Source: Solanum dulcamara (Eukaryota > Streptophyta > Magnoliopsida > Solanales > Solanaceae). Taken from it: 64,000 nucleotides of DNA. The position numbers and the translations under genes were made by a program. The notes beneath the pieces are model-generated. The model was given only the letters and a program-made list of their open reading frames with translations, was not told the DNA's origin and made no database searches. Location: contig NC_077242.1 of NCBI RefSeq assembly GCF_947179165.1, positions 45,153,097 to 45,217,096 of the forward strand. Direction: 5' to 3'. Of the stretch, positions 1-11,719 are shown piece after piece (the first letter of the stretch is position 1; each line of letters begins with the position of its first letter).

Positions 1-2864
1 TTGGAATTTGGAAGAAAAAAAACGAGAAAAACGTGAAAGGGGCAAGGGAGAAGGGCTACGGATTTGACCCTTTTTGGGTAAGCTTCCAGGTTTCGTTCCG
101 TGAATTAATTATTTAAAGTATCCCTAAGTTGTATATTGGTTTTTAATAACCTAAAATTTCAATTTGGGGAAGAAAGTAAGTGAAACAAACAGCCGCTCCA
201 GTTCAACGCGTTGAAGAAGTTCCGAGGCACAATTTCGGCTAGTTTTAGCCAATTTCGGGAAAGTTAAGTTCTTCCCCTTTAATTTGAAGTTTATGTGTTT
301 ACATTAGGGTGTATTATACACCTTAGTATCTTTTGGAAGTTGGCTAAAAGGCTTGAAAACTACGGCATTCGAAATAAGCTAAAACGTAGTCGCTATAGTT
401 GAATTGTCATCGAAATAAAGTATTGCCCTTGTGAAGTACTGCTGCAGGGGTATGGATTGTTGTTGCAGGGCCTAAATATGATATAATGTGGGTTATTTTT
501 CTGCTGGTTGAGGCCACATGACCCCCCCGTTGCGTATAATTAAAGGTGTTACAAAATAAAGGCTACATGCCCTATTGTGATATCGTATTTTTGAATAAGT
601 CGTTTGGAGTTATGTTGTATATTGTTGGTATGAATTTCTGCAGGTTTTTGTTGTTGGTTGGATGTAGGTCTTAGGGACCTAATTGGAAATTCGTATAGGG
701 CACATTATAGGGGAGGTGCTGCCTAATTTTCGCTAATGCCTTAACAAACTAAAGAATTAGTCGAGGAAACGACTAAAGAAATAGATTCCATAAATACTAA
801 GGCGTAACCTAGGATGATGGAAAGTTAAGAGTAGTTGATATTCGTATTGCTTTCCTATTGAATATGTTCAGAAGACGACGAGACAAGCAGGATAAAGGGT
901 AACTCCCAAGAGGTATGTGAAGCTTTCTTTTGGCGTGTTTTTGGAATAAGTATGTAGACCTATTCTTCTTTTCTTTAGTCATGTCTTAGATATAAGTTAT
1001 AAATGATATGTATATGATATTTGGGATTCAATCCATTCGTAAAGGCCTGAGTATGATTCGAGACCCTCGTTTACTTCGTGATATCAGAACAACTGTAATA
1101 GCTTAGTCATTACCTTTAAGTCTTCTATGTGATGAAAAGTAGTACATGTAAAGCCTCTTTCTTCTTTGTTTTAGGATGACTTAACCTTTAAGTGAAATGA
1201 TATATGATATGGATTTAAAGGTAATTCCATTTATGAACTCTGAGTGTAACTCGTGACTTGTAGTCACCTCTGACCATTTATAGTCTGAAAGTAGTCGATC
1301 CATTATTCTCGAGCTTGCTATGTAGTGAATAGTAAGTGGAGATACAAGCTCCTTTTCTTGAAGGCTCTGAAACGATCAATGTCTCTGACTGCATAACTGT
1401 GTCTCTGATTGCATAACTACGTCTCTGGTTGCATAACTGTGTCTTTGATTGCATAAACCATGTTTATGATTGCATAAGCTATGTGGCATTGTCTTGATGC
1501 ATGTCTGTGATTCCTGAGGCCCCAACCGATGTAAGCCTAATGACATCTAAAGGGCACTTTGGATAAGTACCTTCCTAGTCCTTAGGTGACAGTTCACTTG
1601 AAAGTTTCATCAAGTCTCAGATAATGACTTAGTTGCATATGGTTTCTCACTACTCTACTCATGTATACTATAACCCATCCTTCCTCGAGTCCCACGATGG
1701 GCCGGGATATGTTATCGTACACAGTGTTACTGCTTCTTTCACCGCGTCCCGGGCCGGATGTGTATAGTTCCACGCACGAGAAAACGATGCCGTACGTGAG
1801 GTGTGATATATGTTATATGTTATGACGATATTATTATTCACCGAGTCCTGGGCTGGCTGTAATATGATAGTATATGTGGCGGAATAAGGAAGGAGCATCG
1901 AGTCCCTCCTTAGAGGGTCGGGTACGGTATGTATATTATGATGGTACGCTATAGACGTACACCACTCCATTTACCGAATCCCTCACTAAAAGGCCGGATA
2001 CTTTATGTAGGCATGCATATGAGATCAGAGTGATACATTGTGACCCCGAGCCCCGCAGTGAACTGGGTGTAATACGATGATATGCGTGATAAGATTATAC
2101 CGTGTACGAGGATATGATACCGTATACGATGATATGATACCGTATATGATGATATGATGAAATGAAATACATGATGATACAATGATATGTGAATATAAGA
2201 ATATGATGATAACACCGAGTTCACTAGAGGGCCGGGCACAGTATATGATGATGTATATGATTACGTGTCCTAAGGTGCAGGTACCGTAATTTGTTATTTG
2301 TTATACTTGTCCCCTGCACCCCTATTTCTGTTATGGTCTCAGTTATGATGTGTTATGCTTTACATACTCAGTACATATATCGTACAGACCCTCTTTTCCC
2401 GGGGGGCTGAGTTTTATGCCCACAGGTACAGATGTTCATTTTGGAGGTCCATCATCTTAGGAGTTCCTCTCAGCCCTGTCGGAAGTGCTTCACTGTTCTG
2501 GAGCCAAATTTTTGATACTAGTCATTTAATATATATACTTGTACATTCAGGGGTACGGCGGGGGCCTTATCCCGCCATATATTGCTGTTACTATTCTTAG
2601 AGGTCTGTAGACATATATATATGTGGGTTGTGTATGTCAGTTTGATTTAGCTGGGTCCACATGATATATGATATATGTTAATACGTTGTGGCATCCTTGT
2701 CGGCTAGAGTGCCCTGTCGTGTTGTGGTACAAATAAAAAGGGCTATAGGTTTATGAGAACGTTATCTCCCAGTGGGGCTTTGTTACATAATATTGTTTTA
2801 TTTACAGTCCAAGTTTACCCCAGTTGATAGCTAGGTATACGGGGGGGTCCAGGTCGGACCCCAT
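1..2864 (+). repeat. LTR of LARD-like element, 5'-truncated
   Basis: The window opens inside a long LTR, roughly 590 bp past its start by alignment with the LTR at 12702. It runs through the region of repeated CCGAGTCCCGGGCCGG-type motifs (1680-2240) and the GGGCC…CCCGCCATAT segment (2550-2590). It stops at GGTCGGACCCC, about 34 bp short of the normal …GTGACA end. At 2865 the sequence jumps back to LTR positions already seen near 790. There is no coding potential; the short open frames here overlap repeat motifs. Confidence 0.8.
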
Positions 2865-4636
2865 TAATACTAAGATGTAACCTAGGGTGCTGGAAAGTAA
2901 AAGGGGTTGATATTCATACTACTTTCTTGTTGAATAGGTTCAAAGGACGGCGAGGCAAGAAAAATAAGGAGTAATTTAGACAAGGTATGTGAAGCTTTCT
3001 CTTGGCATGTTTTGGTATAAGTTCGTACAACTATCTTTCTTTCCTTTTGGCAATGTTTAGCCTTAAGTGAATTTTATATAAAGTGCGGGGATAATTCCAT
3101 TCCCAAAATTCCGAGTACGCCTCATAACCCCCATTCACTGTTCAGTATTAGAGTTCATGTGAAGATTAAGTATTGCCTAGTAGGGCTTCTATGTATCAGA
3201 ATATAATGTATGGGAAGCTATCTCTCATTTCTATTGAGATGTATTTGATACGAAAATGAGATTAAGATAACATAATGGTTCACCGAGCCCTATGAAGGGC
3301 CGGGTACGAAATATGTATATGAAGATCACTTGTAGGAAAGTACAGACTATATAGAGCTTATTCTCTTTCTTCTTTTGGGGCATGTCCTTGTTTTAGTTGT
3401 AAGTTGAATCTGATCTGAACTCCGAGGTAACTCCATTCTTAAACATCTCTTAATTACTTTTGAATATCGAACTCTGATAGTAGTTGAATTATTTCCCTGG
3501 AAACTTTTATATGTTAAAGAGGTAACAAATGTACAGGCTCCAAGTCTTAAAGACTGTACGAGACTAAGTGTTTTTGATTCCATAAATGATTTGGCCCTAT
3601 GTTAATACATGTCTAGGGTCCCCGAGATTACCTTTGAGGCATCCCATAATGGCATTTAGAGGACACTCGAGATGACTACACCGTTACTCGGGTCCTCAAA
3701 CAAAATCTTAACTGTCTTATTTTGTCAAGTCTTTGATAATGATTTAAATTGCATATAGTTACTCACTACTCTACTCGTGTATACCGTAGCACTTCTTTCA
3801 CTGAGTCCCGAGCCGGGTACGTTGTCGTGCACAATTCACTGCATTGTTCACCGAGCCTCTCACTAGAAGGACAGGTACGTATGTATATATATGATGATGT
3901 GTTGTAATAAGGTGGTGATGGTGCCGGGCCTATGATAGTCCTACAGATGTGATTCACCGGACCCCTGAAAGAGCCGGCTATATTATATAAATTGAGCATG
4001 CATGCTTTGGTGATTCATAGAGTATAGGTACATGTCTTCGATTTGATAATTTGTTCCCCTGCTCCTCTATTACGAATATACATCCAGTGTATTATGTTAT
4101 ATTTTACATACTCAGTACATATGTCATACTGACCCCCTTTCTTGAGGGGCTGCATTCATGCCCGCTGGTACAGATACAGATTTTAGGAGTCTGTCAGCTT
4201 AGGATTCTATGCAGCTCAGCTAGAAGAGGCTCCATTATATCGGGGCCTAGTTTTTGATACTGTCTACGGATGTATAAAAATTATTTTATCCATTCAGGGG
4301 TATGGCGGGGGCCCTGTCCCGCCATATGTTGTCATTTATATGTTTGGAGGTCTGTAGATGTGTATATGTGGGTTGTGTATGTAAGTTTGATTCAGCTGGG
4401 TCTAAATGATATATGATATATGTTATTATGTTATGACAGCCTTGTCGGCTTGCGTGCCCTGTCATGTTGTGATACAAACGAAAAGGGCTATAGGTTTATG
4501 AAAATGTTATCGCCCAGTAGGGCTCTGTTACATGATATTATCTTATTTACGATTCAATATGACCGTAGCTAATAGATATATGTACGGGGGGTCAAGGTCA
4601 GACCCCAAGCGCGGCTTATGGGGTTGGGTCGTGATA
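2865..4636 (+). repeat. second LTR piece, partial tandem duplicate of 790-2864
   Basis: It starts with ATTAATACTAAG…GTAACCTAGGG, matching 790-810, and repeats the LTR order of the preceding piece with small internal deletions. It ends in the expected LTR 3' terminus GGGTTGGGTCGTGATA at 4636. No PBS follows, so the element it belonged to is cut here. The arrangement looks like an unequal recombination or replication slippage product between LTR copies. Confidence 0.75.
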
Positions 4637-4709
4637 TTATCTTTGGAATATGCCTTGGCAAGGTAGCCTCCCTTTTTTTGATGCAGGAGTCATCGACTTG
4701 TCTCAATGC
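4637..4709 (+). repeat. fragment of a chromovirus LTR
   Basis: This 73-bp spacer between two LARD-like LTRs contains CCTTGGCAAGGTAGCCTCCC and TGTCTCAATG. It matches the chromovirus LTR around 61065-61132. It shows that a related chromovirus LTR was the substrate into which the flanking elements inserted. Confidence 0.7.
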
Positions 4710-7700
4710 TGTTACACCCCAAATCTTTGAACTCGGAAGGTTCCTTAAGTTACTTAAAAGCTAGTATGTGAGCTACTTAAGTTACGACCTTATTGAACAA
4801 CTCTATGAAGGGAGAATGTGACACCCCATGGTAGGGAAGGTTGGAAATAGGGTCAAGAGGAGTCGGAAGGAGTTGGAGGCCAAGTAACGGGTTGTAGGAC
4901 TCGACTTATCTACGTAAACTACTAAGTTAGAAGTCTTACATATGTGAGTTACTTGATTACATACCAAGCTTGCGTAGCAAGGGTTTCATAGGCTCTTGAA
5001 GTGAGACGAGATTACGAACGAGATCACGAACCCACGAGGAGGGAAAAAAAAATTTCTGGGGCAGCCAATGGGAGGGTGACATGTGGCAGCACCTAAGCAG
5101 GTAGGTGACCCACCTGCTTTCTTGGGGGAGGTAGGCCCCACTGCCATGTGGCAGCCCCACATGGAAAGCATGGATACGGTGGCCCAATAGGGGCTGGACA
5201 CGTGTCCCCCTTAGGGGATGACACGTGTCACCCCTTGGGACCACCCATATAAGTTGATATGTATCCTAAAACTTCAGTTCATTCACAAATTTCCAGCAAG
5301 CAACGTGAAAAAAAAACCTAAGAGCTAAGGAGAAAATCTCGACGGCTTGGGAGAAAAAATAGGTAAGTCCCATTTATGTTCCGTAAATTAATTATATCGC
5401 GTATACCATGATGATATGGAAGTATTAGTAGAGTAAAATTATTGTTTGTTGCAGCCAAAACACGGACAGCAAGCTGCCACGACGATTCAGCACGTTAAAA
5501 AAAAATTCCGAGGCACGACTTCGGCGAGTTCTAGCTAATTTCGGGAAAGGTAAGTTCTTCCCCTCTAATTTGAAGTTTATGATGTTAAATTAGGGTGTAT
5601 TAAAAACCTTAGGGGCTGCTGGAAGTTAGGGAAAAGGTTTGAAAAGCTCAGCGTTTGGAATAAATTAAATTGGAGTCGCTAGAAGTGAATTGTTGTCGAA
5701 ATAAGGTGTTGTGCGCGTGGGGGCTGCTGCTGGTTGTTTTGTGGCATGTTGAAGGGTCTAAAAGTACTCTTAATTAGGTGGGGGAGCTTCTGGTTTCAGC
5801 CACACGACCCTCCGCTTTGCAATTAAAGGATTCGCGAAAGAAAGATTAAAAACTTTAGTTTTGATATCCTAGTTTCGAGTGAATTGTTGGGGGTTTATAT
5901 TGTGTAATGTTGTCCAAATATGTATATGTAGGGGCTGATGTTTGTATTTTTGGTTGGCTGCAGGTGCTAAGGACATGGTTGGGAATTCGGATAGGGCACA
6001 TTATAGGGGAGGTGCTGTCTAATTTTCGTTAACGCCTTAACTAGTTAAGGAACTAGTCGAGAAGGCGAGCGAAGGGATGAATGTTATGAATACTCGTGGG
6101 TAGTCTAAGTTGCTGAAAAGTCCAAGGTTGTTAATACTTACATTACTTCCATGTTAAATAGGTTTTGAGGACAACAACGTGGACGTGATTAAGAGAAGTC
6201 CATATGAGGTATGTGAAGCTTTCTTTTGGCATGTTTTTTGAATAAATATTTAGAGTTATTATTCTTTACTTTTGGCATGTCTTAGGCATAAGTTATGAAT
6301 GGTTTTGTATACGAAATGTGGGGATAATTCCACTCGTGAAACTCCAGGTGTAATTCATAAACTTTATTTACTTTGTGATGTTAAGACGCCTGTAATATTT
6401 GAGTTATTGCCTTTTAAGGCTGCTAGATCATGAATTGTAGTATATGTAGAGCCTGTCTGTTCTTCCTTTTGGATGGTATTAAGTATAAATGTAATCGTAT
6501 ATGATATGATGTTGAGGTAGTTCTAGTTATAAGCTCCAGGTATGATTGTGACTTTTATTTACTACTTGGTATTAGTATTCTTAAAATAGTTGAACTACCC
6601 TCGAGTCTCCTATCTGCTGAAGAATATTTGAATGTGTCAGCTCCTATTCCTAAAGTCTCTGCGACGACAAATGTTTCTACTTCCATAAGATGTTTAACAT
6701 TGTCTCGATACACGTCTACGATTCCTGAAACTCCAGTTGATATGCACCGTAACGATGTTTAGAAGATACTTAAGACGATTACTACTCTGATCTTCAGGTG
6801 ACGATTCACTTGACTGTTTCATTGAGTCTCAAATGATGACTTAGTTGCATATAGTTTCTCACTATTTTATTCGAGCACCCTATAACTCATCTTCCTCCGA
6901 GTCCCATAAGAGGGTCGAGAATGCGGTCGTGCCTAGTTTTACTATTCGCTCACCGAGTCCCAGGCCGGCTATATATATATATGAAGTATACGAGGATGAA
7001 ATGCCGTATACGATGAAGTGAAGCATACGATGAAGCCGTATGTGATGATGCTCGTCACCACATCTTGGGCCGGATATATACAATTGATGATATAATCGAA
7101 AATGTGGATTGAGCTGTATGTTCTTTGGCATTGTTTTAAATTACGGATCGGGCCGAACGTTCCTCGGCGTATTTTACTGTATGATGATGGTACGCTATAG
7201 ACGTACACTACTCTTTCACCGAGTCCCTCACTAAAGGGCCGGATACTTTATGTAGGCATGCATATGAAATAATAGGGATATATTTGTGACACCGAGCCCC
7301 AGAGTGGACCGGATATACTGTGATGACATACGAGGTTAACCGTACATGATGATATGATGCCGTATACGATGACATGATAAAATGATATACATGATGATAT
7401 GACGACTCATTATTATGATGAAACGATTATGATACCGAGTTCACTAGAGGGCAGGGTACAGGGTATGATAAGGTATATGACTGCATGTCCTAAGCTGCAG
7501 GTACAGTAATCTGTTAACTATTATACATGTCTTCTGTATCCCCATTTCAGTTGTTGTCATAGTTATGATATGTTATGCTTTATATACTCAGTACATATGT
7601 CGTACTGACCCCCCATTCTTCGGGGGGCTGCGTTTCATGCCCGCAAGTACAGATGTTCATTCTGGAGATCCGTCAGCTTAGGAGTTCCTCTAAGCTGTGT

Positions 7701-8112
7701 CAGCAGTGCTTCACTATTTTGGAGCCTAAATTTTGATGCTGGTTACTTAATGTATACATTGGTACATTCAGAGGTACGGCGGGGGCCTTGTCCAGCCACA
7801 TGTTGTTGTTACTATTCCTAGAGGTCTATAGACATATGAATGTGGGATGTTTGTGAGCTTGTTTTGATTGTGCCTATATGGCATTTTGGGAGTATTTTTT
7901 TTTGTTACAGCAGCCTTGTCGTCTTGCATTCCTTTATGTGTTATGAGACGAGTGAAGGAGGCCATACGTACACGAAAAAGTTTTAACTCATTGTGGTTTT
8001 TTTTGTGAGTAGTATCACCTTGTTCATAGTTCAATATGACTACAACTGATAGGTAGGTATACGGGGGTCCAGGTCGGACCCCAGTCGCGGTCTATGGGGT
8101 TGGGTCATGATA
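4710..8112 (+). repeat. complete LTR, type A, 3403 bp
   Basis: It starts TGTTACACCCC and ends GGGTTGGGTCATGATA, immediately followed by GAAG and a tRNA-Met PBS at 8117, so this is a 5' LTR. A G-box pair and TATA motif lie about 490-540 bp in, implying U3 of about 0.55 kb and a very long R-U5. Beyond about 6900 it holds diverged GC-rich units (ccgagtcc…gggccgg) related to the 35-bp minisatellite amplified elsewhere. No open frame of interest. Confidence 0.85.
5195..5260 (+). promoter_or_regulatory. predicted LTR promoter: two G-boxes and TATA
   Basis: GACACGTGTC occurs at 5197-5206 and again at 5220-5229, each a palindrome around the G-box CACGTG. CATATAAG follows at 5246-5253, a plausible TATA box. 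The block recurs in the same order in every LTR here that retains this part. G-boxes are bZIP/bHLH targets in plants; that they drive this LTR is inference. Confidence 0.55.
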
Positions 8113-8546
8113 GAAGTGGTATCAGAGCAGTTCATCCTTGGAGTGTCTACAGACTGTGCCTAGTAGAGTCTTGTTTATCGGTGTTTTGTGCACCACATCT
8201 ATAGACAGGAGGCTACAGGACATTTAGGATGTTACTTTCTTTCATATCTAAGATCGTGTGATAGAGCCGAGTCATAGGAAATAAAATTTCTCATACTAAC
8301 CTGCGATTTTAGCAGGAGGACAATGCCGATAGAAGAAAGTAACTGACAATATTGGATGTTACAAAGCACGCAGGTAAGCAAAGGTACGAAGGACCTATGT
8401 CAGGTAAGGTGTTGCAATATAATTGATATATAAAGTTGGAAAATGAAAGGAAAATTTTACAGGAAAGTGTAACAGATGCAGCTCGAGTGGACATAACAGC
8501 TAAGTCCATTTCCATACTGTTAATTGTGGGCACCCTGTGTGGCTGC
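8113..8546 (+). mobile_element. type A internal region, PBS-proximal piece
   Basis: This begins with GAAG and the PBS, then the leader (ccttggagtgtctacagac…) shared with 14628 onward. An ATG at 8322 followed after six codons by a stop (TGA at 8343) sits where gag would start, so no gag is made. The piece is interrupted at 8547 by a new LTR start. It is the 5' end of the internal domain belonging to the LTR at 4710-8112. Confidence 0.75.
8117..8128 (+). promoter_or_regulatory. primer-binding site, tRNA-iMet
   Basis: TGGTATCAGAGC is the standard plant retrotransposon PBS complementary to the 3' end of initiator tRNA-Met. It lies 4 nt (GAAG) after the LTR end at 8112 and fixes the LTR boundary and plus orientation. 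Confidence 0.92.
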
Positions 8547-8909
8547 TGTTACACCCTACATATTTGAACTCGGAAGGTTCCTTAAGTTACTTAGAAGCTA
8601 GTATGTGAGCTACTTAAGTTACGACCCTATTGAACAACTCTAAGAAGGGAGAATGTGACACCACATGGTAGGGAAGGTTGGAAATAGGGTCAAGAGGAGT
8701 CGGAAGGAGTTGGAGGCTAAGTAACAGGTCGTAGGACTCGACTTATCTATGTAAACTACTAAGTTAGAAGTATTACATACGTGAGTTACTTGATTACATA
8801 CCAAGCTTGCATACCAAGGGTTTCATAGGCTCTTGAAGTGAGACGAACTTACGAACGAGATTATGAACCCACGAGGAAGAAAAAAAAATTCGCGGTGACC
8901 CACCTACAT
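8547..8909 (+). repeat. type A LTR 5' fragment
   Basis: It begins TGTTACACCCTACATATTTG, the type A LTR start, and follows that LTR to about 8895. It then skips to GGTGACCCACCTAC and is cut at 8909 by a type B LTR start. Roughly the first tenth of an LTR, left by nested insertion and deletion. Confidence 0.75.
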
Positions 8910-9040
8910 TGTTACACCCCACGCTTTTAAAACTTGGAATGTTTCATAAGTTCCTTAGACATTATCATGTTAGCCGGATACGCTACGATACTATCAAATG
9001 ACTCTAAGGAGGGGAGAATATTATACCCTATGTAGAGAGG
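8910..9040 (+). repeat. type B LTR 5' fragment
   Basis: It begins TGTTACACCCCACGCTTTTA, the type B LTR start, and runs to …CCTATGTAGAGAG. It then joins internal sequence just downstream of where the PBS should be. The shared AGGTT at the join suggests a microhomology-mediated deletion that removed the rest of the LTR and the PBS. Confidence 0.7.
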
Positions 9041-9493
9041 TTCATCCTTGGATTATCTGCACACCGTGTCTAATAGAGTCTTGGTTATCGATGTGTTGCG
9101 CGCCACATCTATAAACAGGAAGCTATAGGACATTTAGGATGTTACCTTTCTTCTACATCTGAGATCGTGCTTTAGATCCGAGTCATAGGAAAAATTCCTT
9201 ATGCTAACCTTAGATCTTAACAGTAGGACGACACCCATAGAAGGAAGTAATTGACGACATGGAAAGTTACCAAGCATGCAGGTAAGTGAAGTAAAGCCAC
9301 GAAATATATCCGTCGGGTAAGGTATTAAAATATATAGTTGAAACCTAAAAGAAAAGCAGACAGAAAGTGCAACAGATGCAGTTTGAAGTGGAACATATGA
9401 GGTAAGTCCAGTATTTTTATATTATTGTTGACGTTGAAAGCCCTGTGTGGCTGCGATATGAGATGACATTGAAAGCCCTATGCGGCTGTGATA

Positions 9494-9495
<2 letters not shown>

Positions 9496-9527
<32 letters not shown>
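9496..9527. repeat. (TA)n microsatellite
   Basis: About 16 uninterrupted TA dinucleotides. The same place in the minus-strand copy (near 54220-54235) has a shorter TA tract, so this is a local expansion. The homologous A copies (15103-15118, 21580-21590) also carry short TA runs. Confidence 0.9.
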
Positions 9528-9531
<4 letters not shown>

Positions 9532-10223
9532 GCCCTATGAGGCATTGTTTGTATTTTCTGCGTGCAGGTTCGAGATAAGTAAGAAATATATAGGAAACTC
9601 TGCCGAAATTTTCCCAGAACAAGGAAAAGGAAATGAAGCATAGATTTTTGAAATGTCCGAGAAATTGATACCAAATACCCTACTATGTTTAACTAAATCT
9701 GTAAGAGGTATCCTTCAGGTCGCCGACAAGGGGCACCCTTTTTACATGAAGAATTTTATTTCGGAGGAACAAAAGCTTAATTAAGTAGTAAAGTTCAGAT
9801 TACGGTATCTCCAGCCATATTTGTATTGTAGGAATATAAACAGAGGGATCATAATGAAGGATAAGATGTCCCGCGAATGAGTTTCACTCTTTTGAAAAAA
9901 ATACCAAGCCCTCAACTCCTAATTGTAAATTAGACGAGTTGTTCATAACTCGAGGATAAACTCAGAAGGAGACCAGGTAGGTTAAGTACTGTGATGTTTA
10001 AGAGGTTTTGATTTCTTCCAACAATAATTGGGGAATGATTTATGATAACCGTTTATAGTTCTCCACCATCTGATTAGGGAAAGAGCTTCGAACAAAAGCA
10101 CCACAAAGAGATGTCAAGAACTGAATGCGAATACGAATTAAAAGGGGGATATATAAGTATGAATTGAATAGTGTGATACGAGTATGTAGGGATAAAGTGG
10201 AACCACTAGTCAGACGCACATAG

Positions 10224-10442
10224 TACGCATTGGCTAAGTTAAAGGCCTGCATTGAGAACGCAGTAAGACCATGGGGCTTACGATACAAAAAAATGACGCG
10301 TGTACACAACGTCGCCCCAAAAATAGTGGAACCCTTAAGGGATGAGGATGGAAAACTTAAGGAACAAATGACGCAACTTCTATTCGCTCCAAGAAGCAAA
10401 GGATATAGGTTGGGACAAAACCACTACTTCGAGAAAACCTAG
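10224..10442 (+). pseudogene. open-frame remnant of unknown origin in type B internal region
   Basis: An open stretch of about 70 codons with no ATG at its left end, following a TAG at 10221. It contains the charged segment VEPLRDEDGKLKEQM, likely helical. The minus-strand copy at 53293-53505 has the same frame with 8 of 70 residues changed, so it is not under obvious protein-level constraint. Two further copies lie in 27404-27733 and 30336-30632 (minus). It sits about 1.2 kb into the internal region, where Gag would end in a full chromovirus, but I cannot assign it to Gag or any other family. Confidence 0.35.
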
Positions 10443-10524
10443 AATAGTTGTCGTCAGAATGCTAGCACTGCCTAATGGAAATTGGAACGACTACAAGTAC
10501 AAACAGCGGAAAGTACGAGTACCC

Positions 10525-10540
10525 TCTAAAGGGGGGAAGT
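10525..10540 (+). promoter_or_regulatory. internal polypurine-tract-like motif
   Basis: CTAAAGGGGGGAAGT closely copies the terminal PPT (TCTAAAGGGGGGAAGGA) but lies about 2.2 kb upstream of the 3' LTR. It recurs at 16405-16420, 35335-35350 and 53196-53210. It could act as a second plus-strand primer; this is inference. Confidence 0.45.
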
Positions 10541-11101
10541 TAATAAGAAAATGGAAAAAGTAAGATGAAGGCAATCGATATGGGAATATATTTGATATGG
10601 GTGTCTAAACTTCAATAAGATATCTTGCCGAACCAAGTTAAAAAGGTCCGGAGGCCACCAATAATTGGATGGAGGCCAGAATGCTATGTAAAGCAGCATT
10701 AAAAAGGTTGTGACGAAATCCTGAACAACATAAAACTTGAAAGCAGCTGCGTATAAAACAGAAGAATGTACCAATGAAAGGATATCAAATAATTCAAGAG
10801 AAACTACGAAGGAGAATGACAACATGCTAGACCAAAAGCCAAAACGTTGGTCATAGAGTTAGTCGCAAATGATGTTGCGATAGATAAATAACCAAAGGAA
10901 AAGGAATAGAAAGCCTCATGTGGTAGTAAATGAGGAGAACACAAAGTGAATGGAGGATAGTGGAGCTAAAGGTCTACGCCGACACAGGATGCAAGATAAC
11001 AGACGAAAAGACAGGGCAAAACATAAAGACTAGCGAGACGACGCTAAGGTAAATCTTGGGCTAAGTTGAGTGCCCCACACATTATTGCAAGGATTGCAAT
11101 A

Positions 11102-11221
11102 AAATGCGACACGAAGACTTCCCAGGGAGGTCACCCATCCCAATATTACTCTCGCCCCAGCACGCTTAACTTCGAAATTCTGATGGAACTTAATGCGTTA
11201 GTATTGGTATGATCGCGCGAG
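11102..11221 (-). repeat. 5S rRNA-derived domain, near full length
   Basis: Read on the minus strand this matches plant 5S rRNA over about 120 nt: GCGATCATACCAATACTAAC, then the box A region GAAGTTAAGCGTGCTGGGGC, GAGAGTAATATTGGG, GATGGGTGACCTCCCTGGGA, and a 3' end like GTCGCATTT. Box A and box C of the pol III internal promoter are recognisable, with scattered changes from the canonical sequence. It is antisense to its host element. No T-run terminator follows directly. It is a retrotransposon-borne derivative, not a 5S rDNA gene: it is single, has no spacer, and is embedded in type B sequence. Confidence 0.85.
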
Positions 11222-11719
11222 ATGGGAGAATCTTAACTAGCGATGGGTAAACGATATGAGATTATGTACCCAGAGTATTATGAGATACGTTAAGGCAATT
11301 GTAACAAGGGCTTAAGAAAAATGATAAAGATTAGCTGATTGCTAACTAACGACATACTCGAATGCCACAGTTCTTCAACATAGTACCTATTAATAACAAG
11401 CAAATCACCAAAGGGCTATATAGGCCAGTGGGCGAGGTAATTTCGACACCACTCGGCAACCAACTCTGAGGGCGAAAAAGCAAAACCCAAAGGGTAAGGG
11501 TACCAGTTGATGTAATTTACGGACGATAGGAGGTAATACCCCAGGGTCAAAAATTCCACAATATGACCTGGGCTACAAGACTCACTTCGCACTCCATCGA
11601 CAGATAACTCTGAAGGGAATGTTACCCATGGATTCACGATATTAGACCCTTCTCCTTCGATTAAAGGCTACCTACTTAGCCGAGAAGGTGTAAAATTATA
11701 GGGTAAAAGGGTGGTAGGA

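Noticed and set aside
1360..1480. Short tandem GTCTCTGATTGCATAACT units as a separate satellite
   Set aside because: Four diverged units that recur in the LTR at 20040-20130; a local feature of this LTR, too short and too variable to list as a satellite.
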